64,000 nucleotides of DNA from positions 2,232,001-2,296,000 of the forward strand of contig CADCSX010000009.1 in assembly GCA_902805475.1 (NCBI GenBank), written 5' to 3'. A program made the translations under genes and the position numbers. This DNA comes from Entonaema liquescens (Eukaryota > Ascomycota > Sordariomycetes > Xylariales > Xylariaceae). Below the pieces are notes generated by a model, which saw only the letters and a list, made by a program, of their open reading frames with translations, was not told the DNA's origin and searched no databases. The stretch's first letter is position 1. Every line of letters starts with the position of its first letter. Shown in pieces: positions 1 through 11,137 of the stretch.

Positions 1-1368
1 ATTTTGAGATTTTTTCCCAGGTACGGGATTTGCATCACGACTGAGCTTTCTAAGTTGGTTACGAGCATCTTTCAGTTCATTCTTTTTCTTTTGCTCCTTA
101 GACTTCAGGTCCTTCTCTTTCTTAATAAGTTCTTGCAACTCAGCATTTGACTTGGCCTCCCGGCTTTTTTCAGCCGATTTGCGGTCAATGTGGTCGGTCT
201 GTGAAACAGCGATGCAATAGCTGCGCTTATGGAATTTGCCATCCATCTTCATCCGCGTTTCTTGATGTTTTGACATCAGCTCCACAGCAGTGGATTCATC
301 TGCGGCCCTGCGAGCAGGAGACACAATGAGGGTAGTGGATAGTTTAGAAAAGTATGCCCTAGCCACTTGAGCCCTACTTTCTACTGAATCAGCGATTCCA
401 GGAAGGTCGACAAGAACAACACCGTTCTTGAGAATGTCAGCTTTAACATATAATTCCACCCCATCAATGAGAGGCCAAGCTGCAAATTCTGAGCCCGATT
501 CCGTATGCTGAGCTGTAGTCGAATCCATATAAGGCTTTATCTGCTCTGCCAAATCGTCTTTGTCACTACTTTGGAACTCCCTTGTTGTACCGAGGAGCTC
601 TAGGGCGCTCTCATTCATTCTCAGAAGGTCTTGGGTCGTCATCATGGTAATATCGTGTTCCTCGACCCCAAATACCGTTCTAATCATCTCAAAGGTCGGC
701 TTCAGGTTTCCGTTCTCAGCTCGAAGGGCATTAAGATCTTCCCCTGAATGGGTGTGCTTGTATATCGCTTGTAGTTCGTTTCTTCTTTCCAAGTCTGCGA
801 AGAACATGTCGAGCTGTGCCTCCAACTCTTCCTTGGTGCGAAAAGTGACACAAGCACGAAACCTCATGTTAGGGTCGTCGTTGTCATTGTAAGCCACCTT
901 GCAAGGCACGGCGGTGGCAGCCTCCTGGTTATTGGTTGGTAGGAGTTCGTTGAACTCGATAAGAGCGTTGAGTGCTGACGTTTTTCCACTGCCAGTCGGC
1001 CCTGCAACGCCCACGAGTACTTGAAATTCCTTGTGACGTCCTATGAGGTTTTCTAGCCACAGCGTTAGCACAGCGATTTCTCGGATCATAATATACGTAC
1101 TACAATCGTTGATCCACTTCTCTAAGTCTTCTCCCTCACGGCTGAGTAAGGCTAAGGTTGGCTTGCTATCTGCATCAGAATCTTCGAGGGAGCCCTCAAG
1201 CATATCGATTAGTTGCTGGCATTGTGATATTCCATCTTCAAGTGCTTCCTCTTTAATTTTAATTCGCTTCTGGTCGTCATAGGAGCCACATGACCTCCAT
1301 GCGAAAGAATCCGGGTCCGGAAGCCGCGCTCTCAATTTAGAAATACGGCCCGAGCTTTGAGCTCTCAT
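1..1368 (-). CDS. Dynamin-like / SLIP-GC-type large GTPase, N-terminal part (cut by window edge)
   Basis: The frame is open from the ATG at 1368 to the window edge, giving 456 codons with no stop; the C-terminus lies outside. After about 115 residues comes a P-loop, GVAGPTGSGKTSALN, which binds GTP phosphates. A second nucleotide-binding motif, VLVDLPGIADS (G3, DxxG), follows near residue 330, and VSQTDHID is a candidate G4 base-recognition motif. The long gap between P-loop and G3 and the Lys/Glu-rich, probably coiled-coil tail (about residues 420-450) fit the fungal large GTPases related to dynamin and to nuclear SLIP-GC. The ATG was chosen because it is the first in the frame, just after a stop-rich region. 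Substrate and cellular role cannot be read from this part. No intron is needed within the visible portion. Confidence 0.8.
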   Translation of the reverse strand, partial: MRAQSSGRISKLRARLPDPDSFAWRSCGSYDDQKRIKIKEEALEDGISQCQQLIDMLEGSLEDSDADSKPTLALLSREGEDLEKWINDCSTYIMIREIAVLTLWLENLIGRHKEFQVLVGVAGPTGSGKTSALNALIEFNELLPTNNQEAATAVPCKVAYNDNDDPNMRFRACVTFRTKEELEAQLDMFFADLERRNELQAIYKHTHSGEDLNALRAENGNLKPTFEMIRTVFGVEEHDITMMTTQDLLRMNESALELLGTTREFQSSDKDDLAEQIKPYMDSTTAQHTESGSEFAAWPLIDGVELYVKADILKNGVVLVDLPGIADSVESRAQVARAYFSKLSTTLIVSPARRAADESTAVELMSKHQETRMKMDGKFHKRSYCIAVSQTDHIDRKSAEKSREAKSNAELQELIKKEKDLKSKEQKKKNELKDARNQLRKLSRDANPVPGKKSQN

Positions 1369-2384
1369 TCTGATACGTGCCCTTCGGATAGAATAATAAA
1401 ATAGTTTGCCCGTTAGGTGAAATATTCACTTTAACTTGGACTCATAGGCAATGGCAATGAGGTCTCGTATGATAGGCTATATATGAAAATGTCAACATAA
1501 GACCACTGAAAGAGAATAAGCAGGAACTACATAAGATAGGGGAAGGAGGTAAGTAGGATGCTATGCTGCTCAACCGAAGGTTTTGGGGGAGGAGAAAGGA
1601 AGCTGTCAAGAAAAAGCACTGGGTGAGATATTTGGTACCGGATGTCCTTCCCGTAGGAAATCGCAAGCGGAAAATCCACTCGCTTATTCTAGTTCAGGAC
1701 AGGCAAGTGCATAATGTTAGGTAATGTCGAAAATCAAATAGTAGAGATATATACTGAGTGTGATGTGCACTGGCATTTGAAATGTGAGAGCATCAAGTGC
1801 TAGGGAGGTGTGCAACAGTGCCGGTGATGAGAATGTCACAAGACTATGGATTAGGAAGAGTAATAAAGACAACTTGCCGTAAGCGATAAGTGAAGTACCT
1901 GCTGAGCGCTTTTTGTACGATTAGGAGTGAGGAGAGCTAAAATAGTAGCTAACTTCTCCGACTATGATGATGATGGATATGGATAGAATATACCTGGTAT
2001 GGAAAAAAAAAAAAAAAAAAGATACGGCGATAAGAGTGGTAGATGATTTAAGAATAGATGGAGTGGCGATACCCCAGAGCTGAGAGTGATCTCCAGTCTA
2101 TAGGGCAAAATTGTGTGGCAAAGGATGTGCCCCAATATGAATAGAGTGGTTGGTGTGTTTGCGTGTGTTTGTGTGTGTATGTGGGAGAGTCGGTAGGTCG
2201 GTGATGTTGTAGGATGTTGAATTGTTAGGAAGAGAAGTTGGTAGGTGGTAGATACCGCATGGAATAATAGGAGGTACCTATTCACTTGGAGAGGTAACTA
2301 CGAGGAAGGAAGGTATGCTGACTATAAACAAGCAAACAAGTATATTACGAGTAGCAGAATTGCCAGGTACCTAAGGTATATATG
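1369..2384. other. Intergenic stretch with poly-A and GT-rich runs
   Basis: About 1 kb without a credible gene. It holds an uninterrupted run of 18 A at about 2003-2020 and a GTGTTTGC/GTGTGT-rich segment near 2150-2190. Short frames here are low in complexity and lack a family signature. Confidence 0.6.
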
Positions 2385-2804
2385 CTAAAGCAATGCCATT
2401 ATGTAAACCCTCAAAATGATCAACAGGACCAGTGGCACTAATATACTAAGAAGGCGCATTTGGAAGGTGATCATCAATTCAAGGGCCGCCAGCGACCCCT
2501 CGCTTTCCACGCGTCTTAGCCAAAAGTTACCCTCATCCCCTTCTGGCAAGTGCTGCAAGCCGTTCCGTGAACAGTGATCGCAGAAAAACGAACCGCAACC
2601 GCTATCACTAGAACATATCGTGCTGGGCGTAATCCTCTCTGTCATTCTAGCTATTCTCTCGATATCAACTACGTGATCCTCGCAGGCTGAAACCTCAGCT
2701 GGCTGCTGCGTTACAGAAGCATCTTTACTTAACACTATTTGAATAGTAGCATAGTTAGCATTTCCTGATGGCTCCAGAAGAGGAGTATCTTGGGTGTAAG
2801 ACAT
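2385..2804 (-). CDS. Hypothetical small tail-anchored protein
   Basis: A 139-residue frame starting at the first ATG of the open stretch. I recognise no family. The last 28 residues are strongly hydrophobic (MRLLSILVPLVLLIILRVYI near the end) and could be a C-terminal membrane anchor. The middle has a cysteine cluster (CSSDSGCGSFFCDHC, about residues 73-87). The rest is polar and acidic, so a cytoplasmic domain with a tail anchor is possible. No intron or homology supports it, so it may be a chance frame. The flanking 2-kb region is otherwise gene-poor. Confidence 0.35.
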   Translation of the reverse strand: MSYTQDTPLLEPSGNANYATIQIVLSKDASVTQQPAEVSACEDHVVDIERIARMTERITPSTICSSDSGCGSFFCDHCSRNGLQHLPEGDEGNFWLRRVESEGSLAALELMITFQMRLLSILVPLVLLIILRVYIMALL

Positions 2805-3652
2805 GAGGGCGAGGGATCTTGGTAGTCGGTTCAATAAAAAAGGGGTAAATGTAGCTGCTATTTTCCCACGAGGGTCTAATTGCCCACATAGCTTACATGA
2901 AAGCGAAAGTGTTGAATGATTTCTCTCGGCTATCAGGAAATAGGCCCAACGTATCTTTTATGACTTGCTACGATATCTACTTGGATATTCTTCGCATTAT
3001 TATTGACATCACCCCCACAATGCAATTAATAATGGATTGTCTTGAAGATAAAGCTCGGGTGAGATCCCTTAGGTTGCCTTTGAGACGGTTAACAGATAAA
3101 GCGCCGTTAGCCTATCTTGAAAGGATGTTGTTTTCTTATAATGGGCAATCATAGAAGGCCGGTAGCCGCTTATGGTAAGTCATTACATTGAAACAATCAG
3201 TCCGTGTGCTACAAAAGTACGTAAGTAATAGACAAGTAAAGTCAAGGGGCCCTGTAGCATAGGGACAAGGAATGAAATACGACTTGAAGCTTGGCATCAT
3301 CTGAAAGATTACTCGTAAAAGAACATCGCGCAGGGAGTAACATGGCTCCAAGGGCTACATACACAAGCTACTTGGGTATCGATGCTTCGAGATACTAACC
3401 GTATCCTACCAACACCAATGAAGATAAACTGCCAATACACATTACTAGCCCCCGGGCTAATGATTCAAAGGATTTAGAAGTATTACAATATGTAGGCACA
3501 TAAAATTATGCGTGTTCTTGATTAAGTACAGGATCATATATATCTAAGGTATGTAAACAGGAACACCCACAGCTGTCTAACCCACCTCGAGCCCAGGAGC
3601 TTATTCCCACTAATATAGAAAAAGAGATGAACTTGTATTGACTCTAATGTCT
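2805..3652. other. Intergenic stretch
   Basis: About 850 bases with only short frames (under 90 codons) and no family signature. It is moderately AT-rich. I see no repeat or RNA gene in it. Confidence 0.5.
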
Positions 3653-4690
3653 TTATTTCCTATTCGTCAAACCTTGAAACCAGAACCTCTCAATAGCCTC
3701 CCATGCTTTACTGTCATCACGCTGCAGCTTCTCAGGATTATGGATTGCTTTGTCAAAAGCACCGCACTCATACTGGCCATTCATATAAGCCAAGAAATCA
3801 TCCACGCGCGCGGGAGTACTCGGTCTCGGCCCACGCAAGTCGCGGTCCAAGAATTTCCAGGCTAGATGTACAAGTTTAGTTTCCTCGGTCGGGTCGTCTT
3901 TGAACTCACAAAAGTCTTTAAGGTAAGCGATCCAGTCTTCGAACCTCCTCCCATTTACCAGGCTTATGGCTGTATAATAGCACGAGTCCCTACTAGTGAT
4001 GTGGTTGGTCTGCCGTTCTACTTCTAGGAACGCCCTCGCCTCCGGTTCGCTGTCAAGCTCGATGTGGCGACTACGGCCTTCAATTTCGAAATCTAGACGG
4101 CTCTGTTGACGCCAGTGCCTATCGACAAGATATAAGCGCTTCCAGGTGCTCTCACTAAGATGTTTTATCTCCTCGAGCTCGTCCTGGTAAGTGGGAAAAT
4201 TATCGGCTGGACTAGTACTGCTGGCTACAGTAGCATCCAGGGTCATTCTGATACCTTCTTTCGTAACCTTCCCTGCGCGACACTCTAGCTTCAGAGCGAA
4301 CTGTGACATTCTGGTTAGGCTTCTCCGGGTAGTGGATAGTGCATTGGCGACCTGTCGCTCTTGAAATTCATCGTCGGTTAACTTCTTTGGGTCTCTGCGA
4401 GGGTTCTCTAAGATTGTGGTAACGCTGTCTGTCTTTTTCGATATTTCAGACTGTATCGTTGCCGCTGGGGATTTGACCTTCCTCGGGTTGGCCCGAAATA
4501 CCCTTTCATTCTCAGGAATGGTTTTATGAATCTCGTCGACTATTCGCTCATCTTCGCTATCGTACATATCAATAAGTTTCGGGCCATCGCCCCATACGCA
4601 GACATCGTCATCTTCCCCATTAATCGATGGACATGGGGCGTGGTATGGAGTGGTATCGTAAACCGAAATAGCATCGCGAATCCTAACCAT
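3653..4690 (-). CDS. Uncharacterised 345-residue intronless protein
   Basis: A single-exon frame from a clean ATG at 4690 to TAA. I do not recognise a named domain. The N-terminus is acidic (GEDDDVCVWGDG), followed by a basic, disordered segment. From about residue 160 it looks helical and folded, with a conserved-looking block EDWIAYLKDFCEFKDDP / LVHLAWKFLDRDLRGPRPS near residues 255-300. Length, balanced composition and the absence of internal stops argue for a real gene. The helical, charge-rich C-terminal block and lack of introns are also seen in retroelement gag-like relics, so domestication or a lineage-specific gene is possible; that is inference. No reverse transcriptase or integrase motif lies nearby. 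Confidence 0.6.
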   Translation of the reverse strand: MVRIRDAISVYDTTPYHAPCPSINGEDDDVCVWGDGPKLIDMYDSEDERIVDEIHKTIPENERVFRANPRKVKSPAATIQSEISKKTDSVTTILENPRRDPKKLTDDEFQERQVANALSTTRRSLTRMSQFALKLECRAGKVTKEGIRMTLDATVASSTSPADNFPTYQDELEEIKHLSESTWKRLYLVDRHWRQQSRLDFEIEGRSRHIELDSEPEARAFLEVERQTNHITSRDSCYYTAISLVNGRRFEDWIAYLKDFCEFKDDPTEETKLVHLAWKFLDRDLRGPRPSTPARVDDFLAYMNGQYECGAFDKAIHNPEKLQRDDSKAWEAIERFWFQGLTNRK

Positions 4691-5040
4691 GATGTAGATG
4701 AAGTTGATTTGAAGTAAGAAAACAGAAAAAGAAAATCATAAAATGTCAAAAATTCATTCTATGCGCCATGGATTCGAGTCCGATATGGGGGATCTTCTAT
4801 TAGATAAACCCTTTGTCCGTTGTTGTCAACAAAGGCACGCTTCTTTTCTCTATTTCAACAATAGTAATTCAGAAAGACAGTTGTTCCTATTGTCAGATAT
4901 TTTGGTGCTTTCTTAGATATGGTACATACCGGCTTTCTAGAATAGATAGGCTTTCTCATTTACTTCATAGTCGGTATGGAGTTCCTTGTTCTCAATGGGA
5001 TCCTCGGCGGTGGAGTCAATTGCGTCGCAAGGCCGTCATA
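4691..5040. other. Intergenic stretch
   Basis: About 350 bases between two minus-strand genes, containing the upstream region of the 345-residue gene and the 3' flank of the kelch gene. No gene or repeat is evident. Confidence 0.5.
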
Positions 5041-6349
5041 CTATGAGAACTCAATGATCCATCCGTCACCCTCCGGTTCTCCGGCTGCATTACAACCACC
5101 CCATAGTACGACACTCTTTCCATCGGCTGTTACGTCGTATCCAAACGAGCTCCGTGGACCAGGATGAACCTTGCCCTCGTGTGCTTTTATGTCCCCAGGT
5201 GGTTGAACCTCAACTTCAGCCCAGCTAGACCCGCCTGTATCAACACCGAGTTTTGAGCGTATCTGATCCTTAATCTTGGCTGGTTTAATCGTCTCTTTTA
5301 CAGTGGTAGTCGCTTTGACTTCTAAATCGCTAGATGGAAGTTGGAAAGTCCACAGATCGCTCCACTGGAGTGAGCCTTCTTTCTCAGCTTCTTGGCGATC
5401 GCCGAAGAAATAGAGAAGGTAATTTCGACCGTATCCCGTCGTGACGGGTATTAATCCACCATGAGACCGCGGTCTAGGACCAGGTGTTAAGGGGTTCGTA
5501 GGAAACGAGATAGTTTGCCAAGCTGCAGGTGATTCAGCGTACAGCTGAATTTCCAGATGATGCACTTCGCTACCAAGCGTATCAGAGCTGGAGATTGCGT
5601 ACAAGGTATGCCCAGCGATTGCTGCGCTTGCGGCAGCGGCGGGAGTATGCGGCAGCTGATTCCAAACCTTGGTAAAGCAATTATAATGCCAGACGTCGGT
5701 CAGCACTTCTCCATTTGCGTTTTTCCCACCGACTAGGATAAGGTTGCCGTCGTGCGCAAGTAAACATGCTTCACTTCTCGAAGGTGGACTTCTCTCTGGA
5801 TGGCTTGAAGGTTCAAGAGTATTCCAGGCGAGCTTTTCAACATCGAATAACCAGATAATAGGCCCTTCATCTAAGAGATTACCAGCTTCATCGCAACCCC
5901 CGTAGATAGCGACGTGGTTATTTAATGCGCAAGCGGCATGCTTGGTTCGCGGTTTTGGCACAGGTCCACCCTTTTCGGCAGCAATAGCTGGTAATATTTG
6001 ATATTCGGGAGTAGCAGTACTAGCCGTTGGCAATGCGATAGTGTGTATATTATTGTTAGTTAATTTCCCTTGGCTCGTCTGGCCGCCGAAAATATAAGCT
6101 TTGTCGCCAACTACGGTGAGTGTATGATGAGATCTAGTGAGAGAAGACCTTGTGCCAATTAGTACCTAACGACAAAAGATGCGAAATGAGTGCACACCTT
6201 GAGACATCATCTGAAGTAGATCCAATCTGTGAAAATGCTGCCTTGATAGGCATCGTAGGTTTTGCTACAGCATAACCAGACGCGCCCGCATAGATACTTG
6301 TAGAGACAGCCTGCTCCGCCGCCCATATACCAGCTGCGATTTCTGCCAT
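5041..6349 (-). CDS. Kelch-repeat beta-propeller protein
   Basis: Two exons, 6349..6198 and 6133..5041, join to a 414-residue product; the join reads DDVS/RSHHTLTVVGDKAYIFGG, completing the first kelch blade. Typical blades follow: HAACALNNHVAIYGGCDEAG, a second ending in LILVGGKN, a third around HTLYAISS, a fourth around RSHGGLIPV...LLYFFGD, and a last SFGYDVTADGKSVVLWGGC. The double-glycine and later Trp positions are those of kelch/galactose-oxidase propellers. Such proteins are usually interaction scaffolds; no catalytic motif is visible. The first ATG (MAEIAAGIWAAEQ) is chosen because the next frame start lies inside the first blade. Widely found in filamentous fungi; partner and role unknown. 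Confidence 0.85.
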
Positions 6350-7213
6350 TGTATTTTTACTCGTATATATTCCGAAGACGCTTGGTTTTACAGTGTGTAG
6401 TAGTTATATGATTTCGAAAAATAAAAAAGTACCTAGTTATGAAAACAATTCGCTCATGTTACGAGTTCGATTGCCTTTTGGGTTCAATAGGAGAAAGACG
6501 ATGACGTATTATCGATAATAAATACATCGCCCTTGTAAGTGACGCAATGTTCAAATGCAAGATTACCCGGGTTCTTATTATAGAAATCCGTCTAACTTAA
6601 AGCACTTACCTTTCAGCCCTACCAGCTATTCTTCGATGATTGATGAATACAACGCGTGTTATTTACAGAGGCATCTCATCGTGGTTTAAGAATAACACTG
6701 CGTGCGCTCTGAATATAAAACTCGCGTAATAGCTGCAAAACGTTATGGATGGTCGGGGCCGATATGCATAGGTCATTAGGTAGATTGGGGCATCTTCACA
6801 AGTCCCGTACCTGCATAAGCGAGTTCCGTTGGAACCAGAGAACTGTAGTTCAATGCAGTCGTGATCGGCGTGCGGGGTGGATACACCTGATATCTCAATA
6901 AGCGAACGTTTCGATGTATGTGTAATATACATATATATAGGTATACCTATATTTGGAAGCTTTCTATGTAAGGTAGTCTGGTAGTGTACAAAATGAATTG
7001 GAACAAAGTTGCTCCGCTCTTTGCAAATGTCAAATGCAAATTATTTTGTCACCCACTTGAATGTGTAAGTACCTATCACGTGAATACCCCACAATATCCC
7101 CTGTAGGTGGCTTTAGAAGTTGAAGAAATACAATGAGGTACATACGTTCTTCGGGCTGTGATAATACCTACACCTACCTGGATTTAAACCGCAAAGAATT
7201 AAGAACCCTTAAA
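6350..7213. other. Divergent promoter region
   Basis: The space between the divergently transcribed kelch and methyltransferase genes. It is AT-rich, with TATATATAG near 6930-6940 and TAGGTA/TACCTA motifs. A short in-frame extension upstream of the methyltransferase ATG exists but is not needed. Confidence 0.5.
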
Positions 7214-8023
7214 ATGGGTTCAGATGAAGAAAATGAACGTCTCGCGCACCCCAGCTTTTGGGATCAGCGATATGCGCAAGCTGAAGGAAATCGACCGACC
7301 CACGAGTGGTTTAGAAATTTCGCTGAGCTCGAGTCCTTTCTCGATCGGAGACTCTTTCAAACCCGGAGCCCAGACACAAACCCTCGACTTTTACATTTAG
7401 GGTCGGGAGATAGCGTATGTTCACCTATAGAGATGATCATTGATGACTAACACAAACTAATGCCTTTCAAAGGATGTGCCAGTGGGGTTATGGGAAAGGG
7501 GGTATAAGAATCAACTCTGTGTCGACTTTTCCACTGTCGTTGTGGATCTTATGTCTAAGCGGCACGCCAGTATGGACGGTATCGAATGGAAGCATGGCGA
7601 TGTCCGTAATTTAGATGACACTCCTGAAAAGTCGATAGACGTCGCCTTTGACAAGGGAACTTTAGATGCTATGATCCATGGCAGTCCCTGGAGTCCACCT
7701 GACGGCGTTAAACGGAACACTGGTCAATATATTCGTGAAGTAGGTCTTAAGTTTTTGAAATGCTTCTTGCAACACACGGTCTCTTTACCCAAGTCCCAAT
7801 TTATCTTATATGCGGTTTATATAGGACGCATACTAACGCAATGCAGGTAAACCGAGTCCTCAAGGATGATGGGGTGTTCCTTTATGTGACATATCGACAG
7901 CCTCATTTCATAAGACCTCTACTGAATTGTGAGGGAACTAACTGGGAAATTGAGATGGAAGTCCTCGGCGATGGCTCTGGTTTCGGCTACCACGGCTTTA
8001 CCTTAACAAAAGCGAAACCTTGA
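7214..8023 (+). CDS. Class I SAM-dependent methyltransferase, METTL13/EEF1AKMT4-like
   Basis: Three exons (7214..7414, 7473..7739, 7847..8023) join in frame to 214 residues. Intron 2 carries a perfect TACTAAC branch site. The product begins with the family signature FWDQRYAQAEGN...HEWF, then the SAM-binding glycine motif LLHLGSGDSDVPVGL (completed only after splicing), acidic strand LCVDFS, and catalytic-region motif DVAFDKGTLDAM. The end (VLKDDGVFLYVTYRQPHFIRP, then GFGYHGFTLTK) is the usual Rossmann-fold methyltransferase C-terminus. Related eukaryotic enzymes methylate lysines or the N-terminus of elongation factor 1A; the fungal substrate is inferred only from family. An in-frame ATG 27 codons upstream exists, but MGSDEENERLAHPSFWDQRY matches the compact family start better. 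Confidence 0.85.
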
Positions 8024-8483
8024 GACGAGTCACATCTCATCGGCTCTATCACTTCAAAGCTTATGGTCTCCCCTTGGCAGATATTCTATTCATCAGAGAC
8101 AGCACGTTTTAAATTATCGGTTTCTATTATGATAACATATGTCGCTAACCAGGATACATCGGTTGCAACTACAAAGCCTATTCGACGTGGCGATCTTATA
8201 TGGTGTCGCCTCTTTTCAAATTCTCCCCTCATATCTGATAGACCCAGATCATGTTATACCATCACGTACGTCCTAGAAGTTGATTCTCCATGGGTATACC
8301 CAAAAGCAAGACGCCCTACCCGCCGCCGCACCTGCGACTCCCTTATCTTTATCCGTCTAACCCGAATTTTGGACTGTTGAAGTAGCCAAGAGCGTGCCGC
8401 TAAACCTCTACAAATCATAACTAACCAACCACTCATTCCCCGTCAAAAACCCCGATACCATGTACACATCTACAGATACAGAT
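8024..8483. other. Convergent intergenic stretch
   Basis: About 460 bases between convergent genes, so it should hold two 3' UTRs. No gene is supported; frames here overlap one another and look like chance. Confidence 0.5.
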
Positions 8484-9752
8484 CTAGGGCTCGCCCCAGA
8501 TTTCATCGGCTATCTGCCTCACGAGCGACAGCTTCTTCTTCTCGTCATCTACCGTTAGGGGGTATCCAGTCTCATGGGTACTAAAACCGCACTGGGGGCT
8601 GATGCAGAGTCTCTTCAGGGCCTCCTCGCGAGTCTGGTCACTTCCCTTGGCTACAAAGTCTGCTGCCCTGTAGATACGATCCTTCGTCTCCTCCTTGTCT
8701 TCCAGCTGCCTCAGCTTTGTGCTAATGACACCAACCACGACGTTCTTGTTTTTAGGGAGGAATTGCAGAGGCTCAAATCCACCTGCCCTCTCGGTGTCAT
8801 ACTCGAGATAGAATGTGTTCACGTTCAGGTTCTCGAAGAGCTTCTTTGCGATGATATCGTACGCTCCCTCGGAAAAGTGCCTTCCGCCGATGAAGTTACC
8901 TCGGCACAAGTGAATACCCGAGTGGAAGTCCGCCGGTAATCCAGCAAGGGAGTCATTGTACAGCTTAATGTACGCGTCGAGAAGATCCTCCCACGTCCCG
9001 ATATTATCCTTGTCCTCCTCCCAGCCCTTTCGGAAATCCTTGGAGCAAAAGTCTGTTTCCTTGTTAGCCACGTGCTAAAAGATATTTCATGAACATAATA
9101 AAGTAAACTCACAAGCCATGCCGGGGTCGTCAAATTGGACGTTCCGTAGACCGGCCTTGTATAGCGTTTCTAATTCGGCATGGTAAACCTTAGCCACGTC
9201 CGCAAAGTACTCGGCATCGTTGGCATAGGCTTCTTTGGTGTAAGCTTGGCCCTGCTTGTACCTCATGTGGAACCAAGAAGGCGCAATCATTGTAAGCTTG
9301 ATATTGCCCCATTCGCTCTTGGGAACAAATGCCTGGACCTCCTGAAGCTCAGACAGATTGGATACCGCCTTGGCAGGGTTGTGTGACAGCTTGCTTCCAG
9401 CAATAACAGACTCTCCGGGCATAACCTTCCTACCCGTCTCGATCAAACTAACGACATCCGGGTGGTACAAGCGAAACATACTAGCATCTGCATCTTGGAG
9501 ACGGATGGTACCCTCGATCTCATCCCAAAAGAGGCCCCAGAACCGGGTACGGTTGTATTCACCCGAGTTGACAGCTTTGAAGCCTAAGTCTTGCTGTAGC
9601 TTAACTACGTCGCCAATGGCCGCTTTCTCAACTGCCGGCAGGCCGGCCTCCTCTGCGGAGATACCCTTGTCCCTGATGGTTTCACGCACTTTTAGCAATT
9701 CTTCGGGTCGCAGTAGCGAACCCAAGTGCTCGGCACGGAATGGAGGGGCCAT
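8484..9752 (-). CDS. Stand-alone MetE C-terminal-like (cobalamin-independent methionine synthase-like) protein
   Basis: Two exons, 9752..9113 and 9052..8484, give 402 residues. The 3' splice site ending GGAAACAG is required: it restores FDDPGMA/YFCSKDFRKGW, whereas the earlier TTTTAG site would lead at once to TAA. Family features include an N-terminal FRAEHLGSLLRPEEL, FDDP near residue 208, the zinc-ligand pattern HLCRGNF, a Glu in FYLEYDTE and a late SPQCGF cysteine. Known MetE enzymes use His, Cys, Glu and Cys to hold zinc and activate homocysteine thiol. At about half the length of fungal Met6, and lacking its N-terminal folate-binding half, this is the UROD/MetE-like paralogue rather than the main methionine synthase. 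The methyl donor is unknown. Cytosolic: no signal seen. Confidence 0.85.
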
Positions 9753-11137
9753 TTTGAGATGATAGAAGTGTAGGGTAGGTTCCGATGCTCTAATCGTCTC
9801 ACTCTATTTTTCTAGTTGTGAACTTGTTTTACGTAAAAAGAAACGAAGAGAGAACCAGGACCGATTAAATCGGCAGATGGGTGATGAGAAGACTCAAATA
9901 TAAACTACTACTTTAATTCACTCATCAAGAGGATCGATTACAAAACTCCATTAGTAGAGAGCTGAAACGTAAAAATTTCAGCAATCCTCTAAAATAAGCA
10001 AGCGCTTCGGACCCTTAGTCCATCATTACGGCTATAACAGTCCTCTTAAGAATCCCTAGTGCGGGATGAGGTGTGGGGAAGAACGTGCGACGGTGTGGCA
10101 AAGCCTGCACCTTTACACAAATAAACCAACCGAAAAGTGCAGACCAAGGGCGGAGACCGAACCGGCCGAGACTATGAGAACGGTAAACTAGCTAGAAACG
10201 CTCTGGTAGGACAAGAAGCGTCGGGTTTACCTTGGGATACGTAACCGCTGGATCCGAACTAATATATTAGTCGGGTCCTAACTTTCTCGTGTAAGCACAA
10301 GTTCATCCGGCGGTCAACGGCAGTTGAATGGTGGAGGAATGGTGGGATCCAAAAATCCAGCTACGTAAAACCCCTTACTACGTATTACGATAGGAAATAG
10401 GTTGGGATGCAAAAGATGTGGGAATAGTTGCAGCTTTATCATAGCGTTACATCACAGCATGTCATAAAACGGGGGTTCACGTGACAGCCAGATTAGTACA
10501 AGTCGACGAGCCTAACGCTACCCTAAAAACTACAAGGATAGGGTAAGAAAAGGTAAAGGGTTGGGGGTCAGAGACAATTTGAGAGGGTATTAAGAGACGC
10601 ATCAAGAAAAGTAGAGACTAGGATGTCAGTATAAAAGAAATGGTAGTGAGATATTAGAGCTGAGGAGCGATCATCAAGAGCGTCCTGAATCCTAAGTAGG
10701 TAACCAACACGTACTTAGAACTCAAATAACAAGCCATTGTCAACAGCTACACTGCCGAAGCTAAAGAACTATACTACAGACAATACACTAATGGCATATT
10801 TCACCATTGCAAGCGTTAAGATCATATCAAGATAATTGTCATGTTTCTAAGACTTGTATACTAGAACATAATTGAAACGCTTTCTGGCCTCGATAGGGTA
10901 TATCATATCCACACAAGAAATACTAGGCAACGACCAAGATTTTCTAAATCTACAAGCTGTCATGAACATAAATGGTATATGGTATATAGGTTATCCAAGC
11001 TATGCTAACACGCCCACGCTTGCTTTCCAATGAAACATTACATATTAGAAGACCTTGTTTTTCCTCCCTTCCAATTCTAACATCGATATATATTTTCCTT
11101 TCCTTTCCTTTCCTTTTCACACAACCTCGATCCACTC
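9753..11137. other. Intergenic stretch with no visible gene
   Basis: About 1.4 kb upstream of the MetE-like gene and downstream of the GPI-protein gene. A TTTCC-rich run lies at about 11095-11115. No frame, tRNA or repeat family was recognised. Confidence 0.5.

Noticed and set aside
4768..4790. GATTCGAGTCC, T-arm-like sequence
   Set aside because: The pairing needed for a tRNA is missing on both sides.
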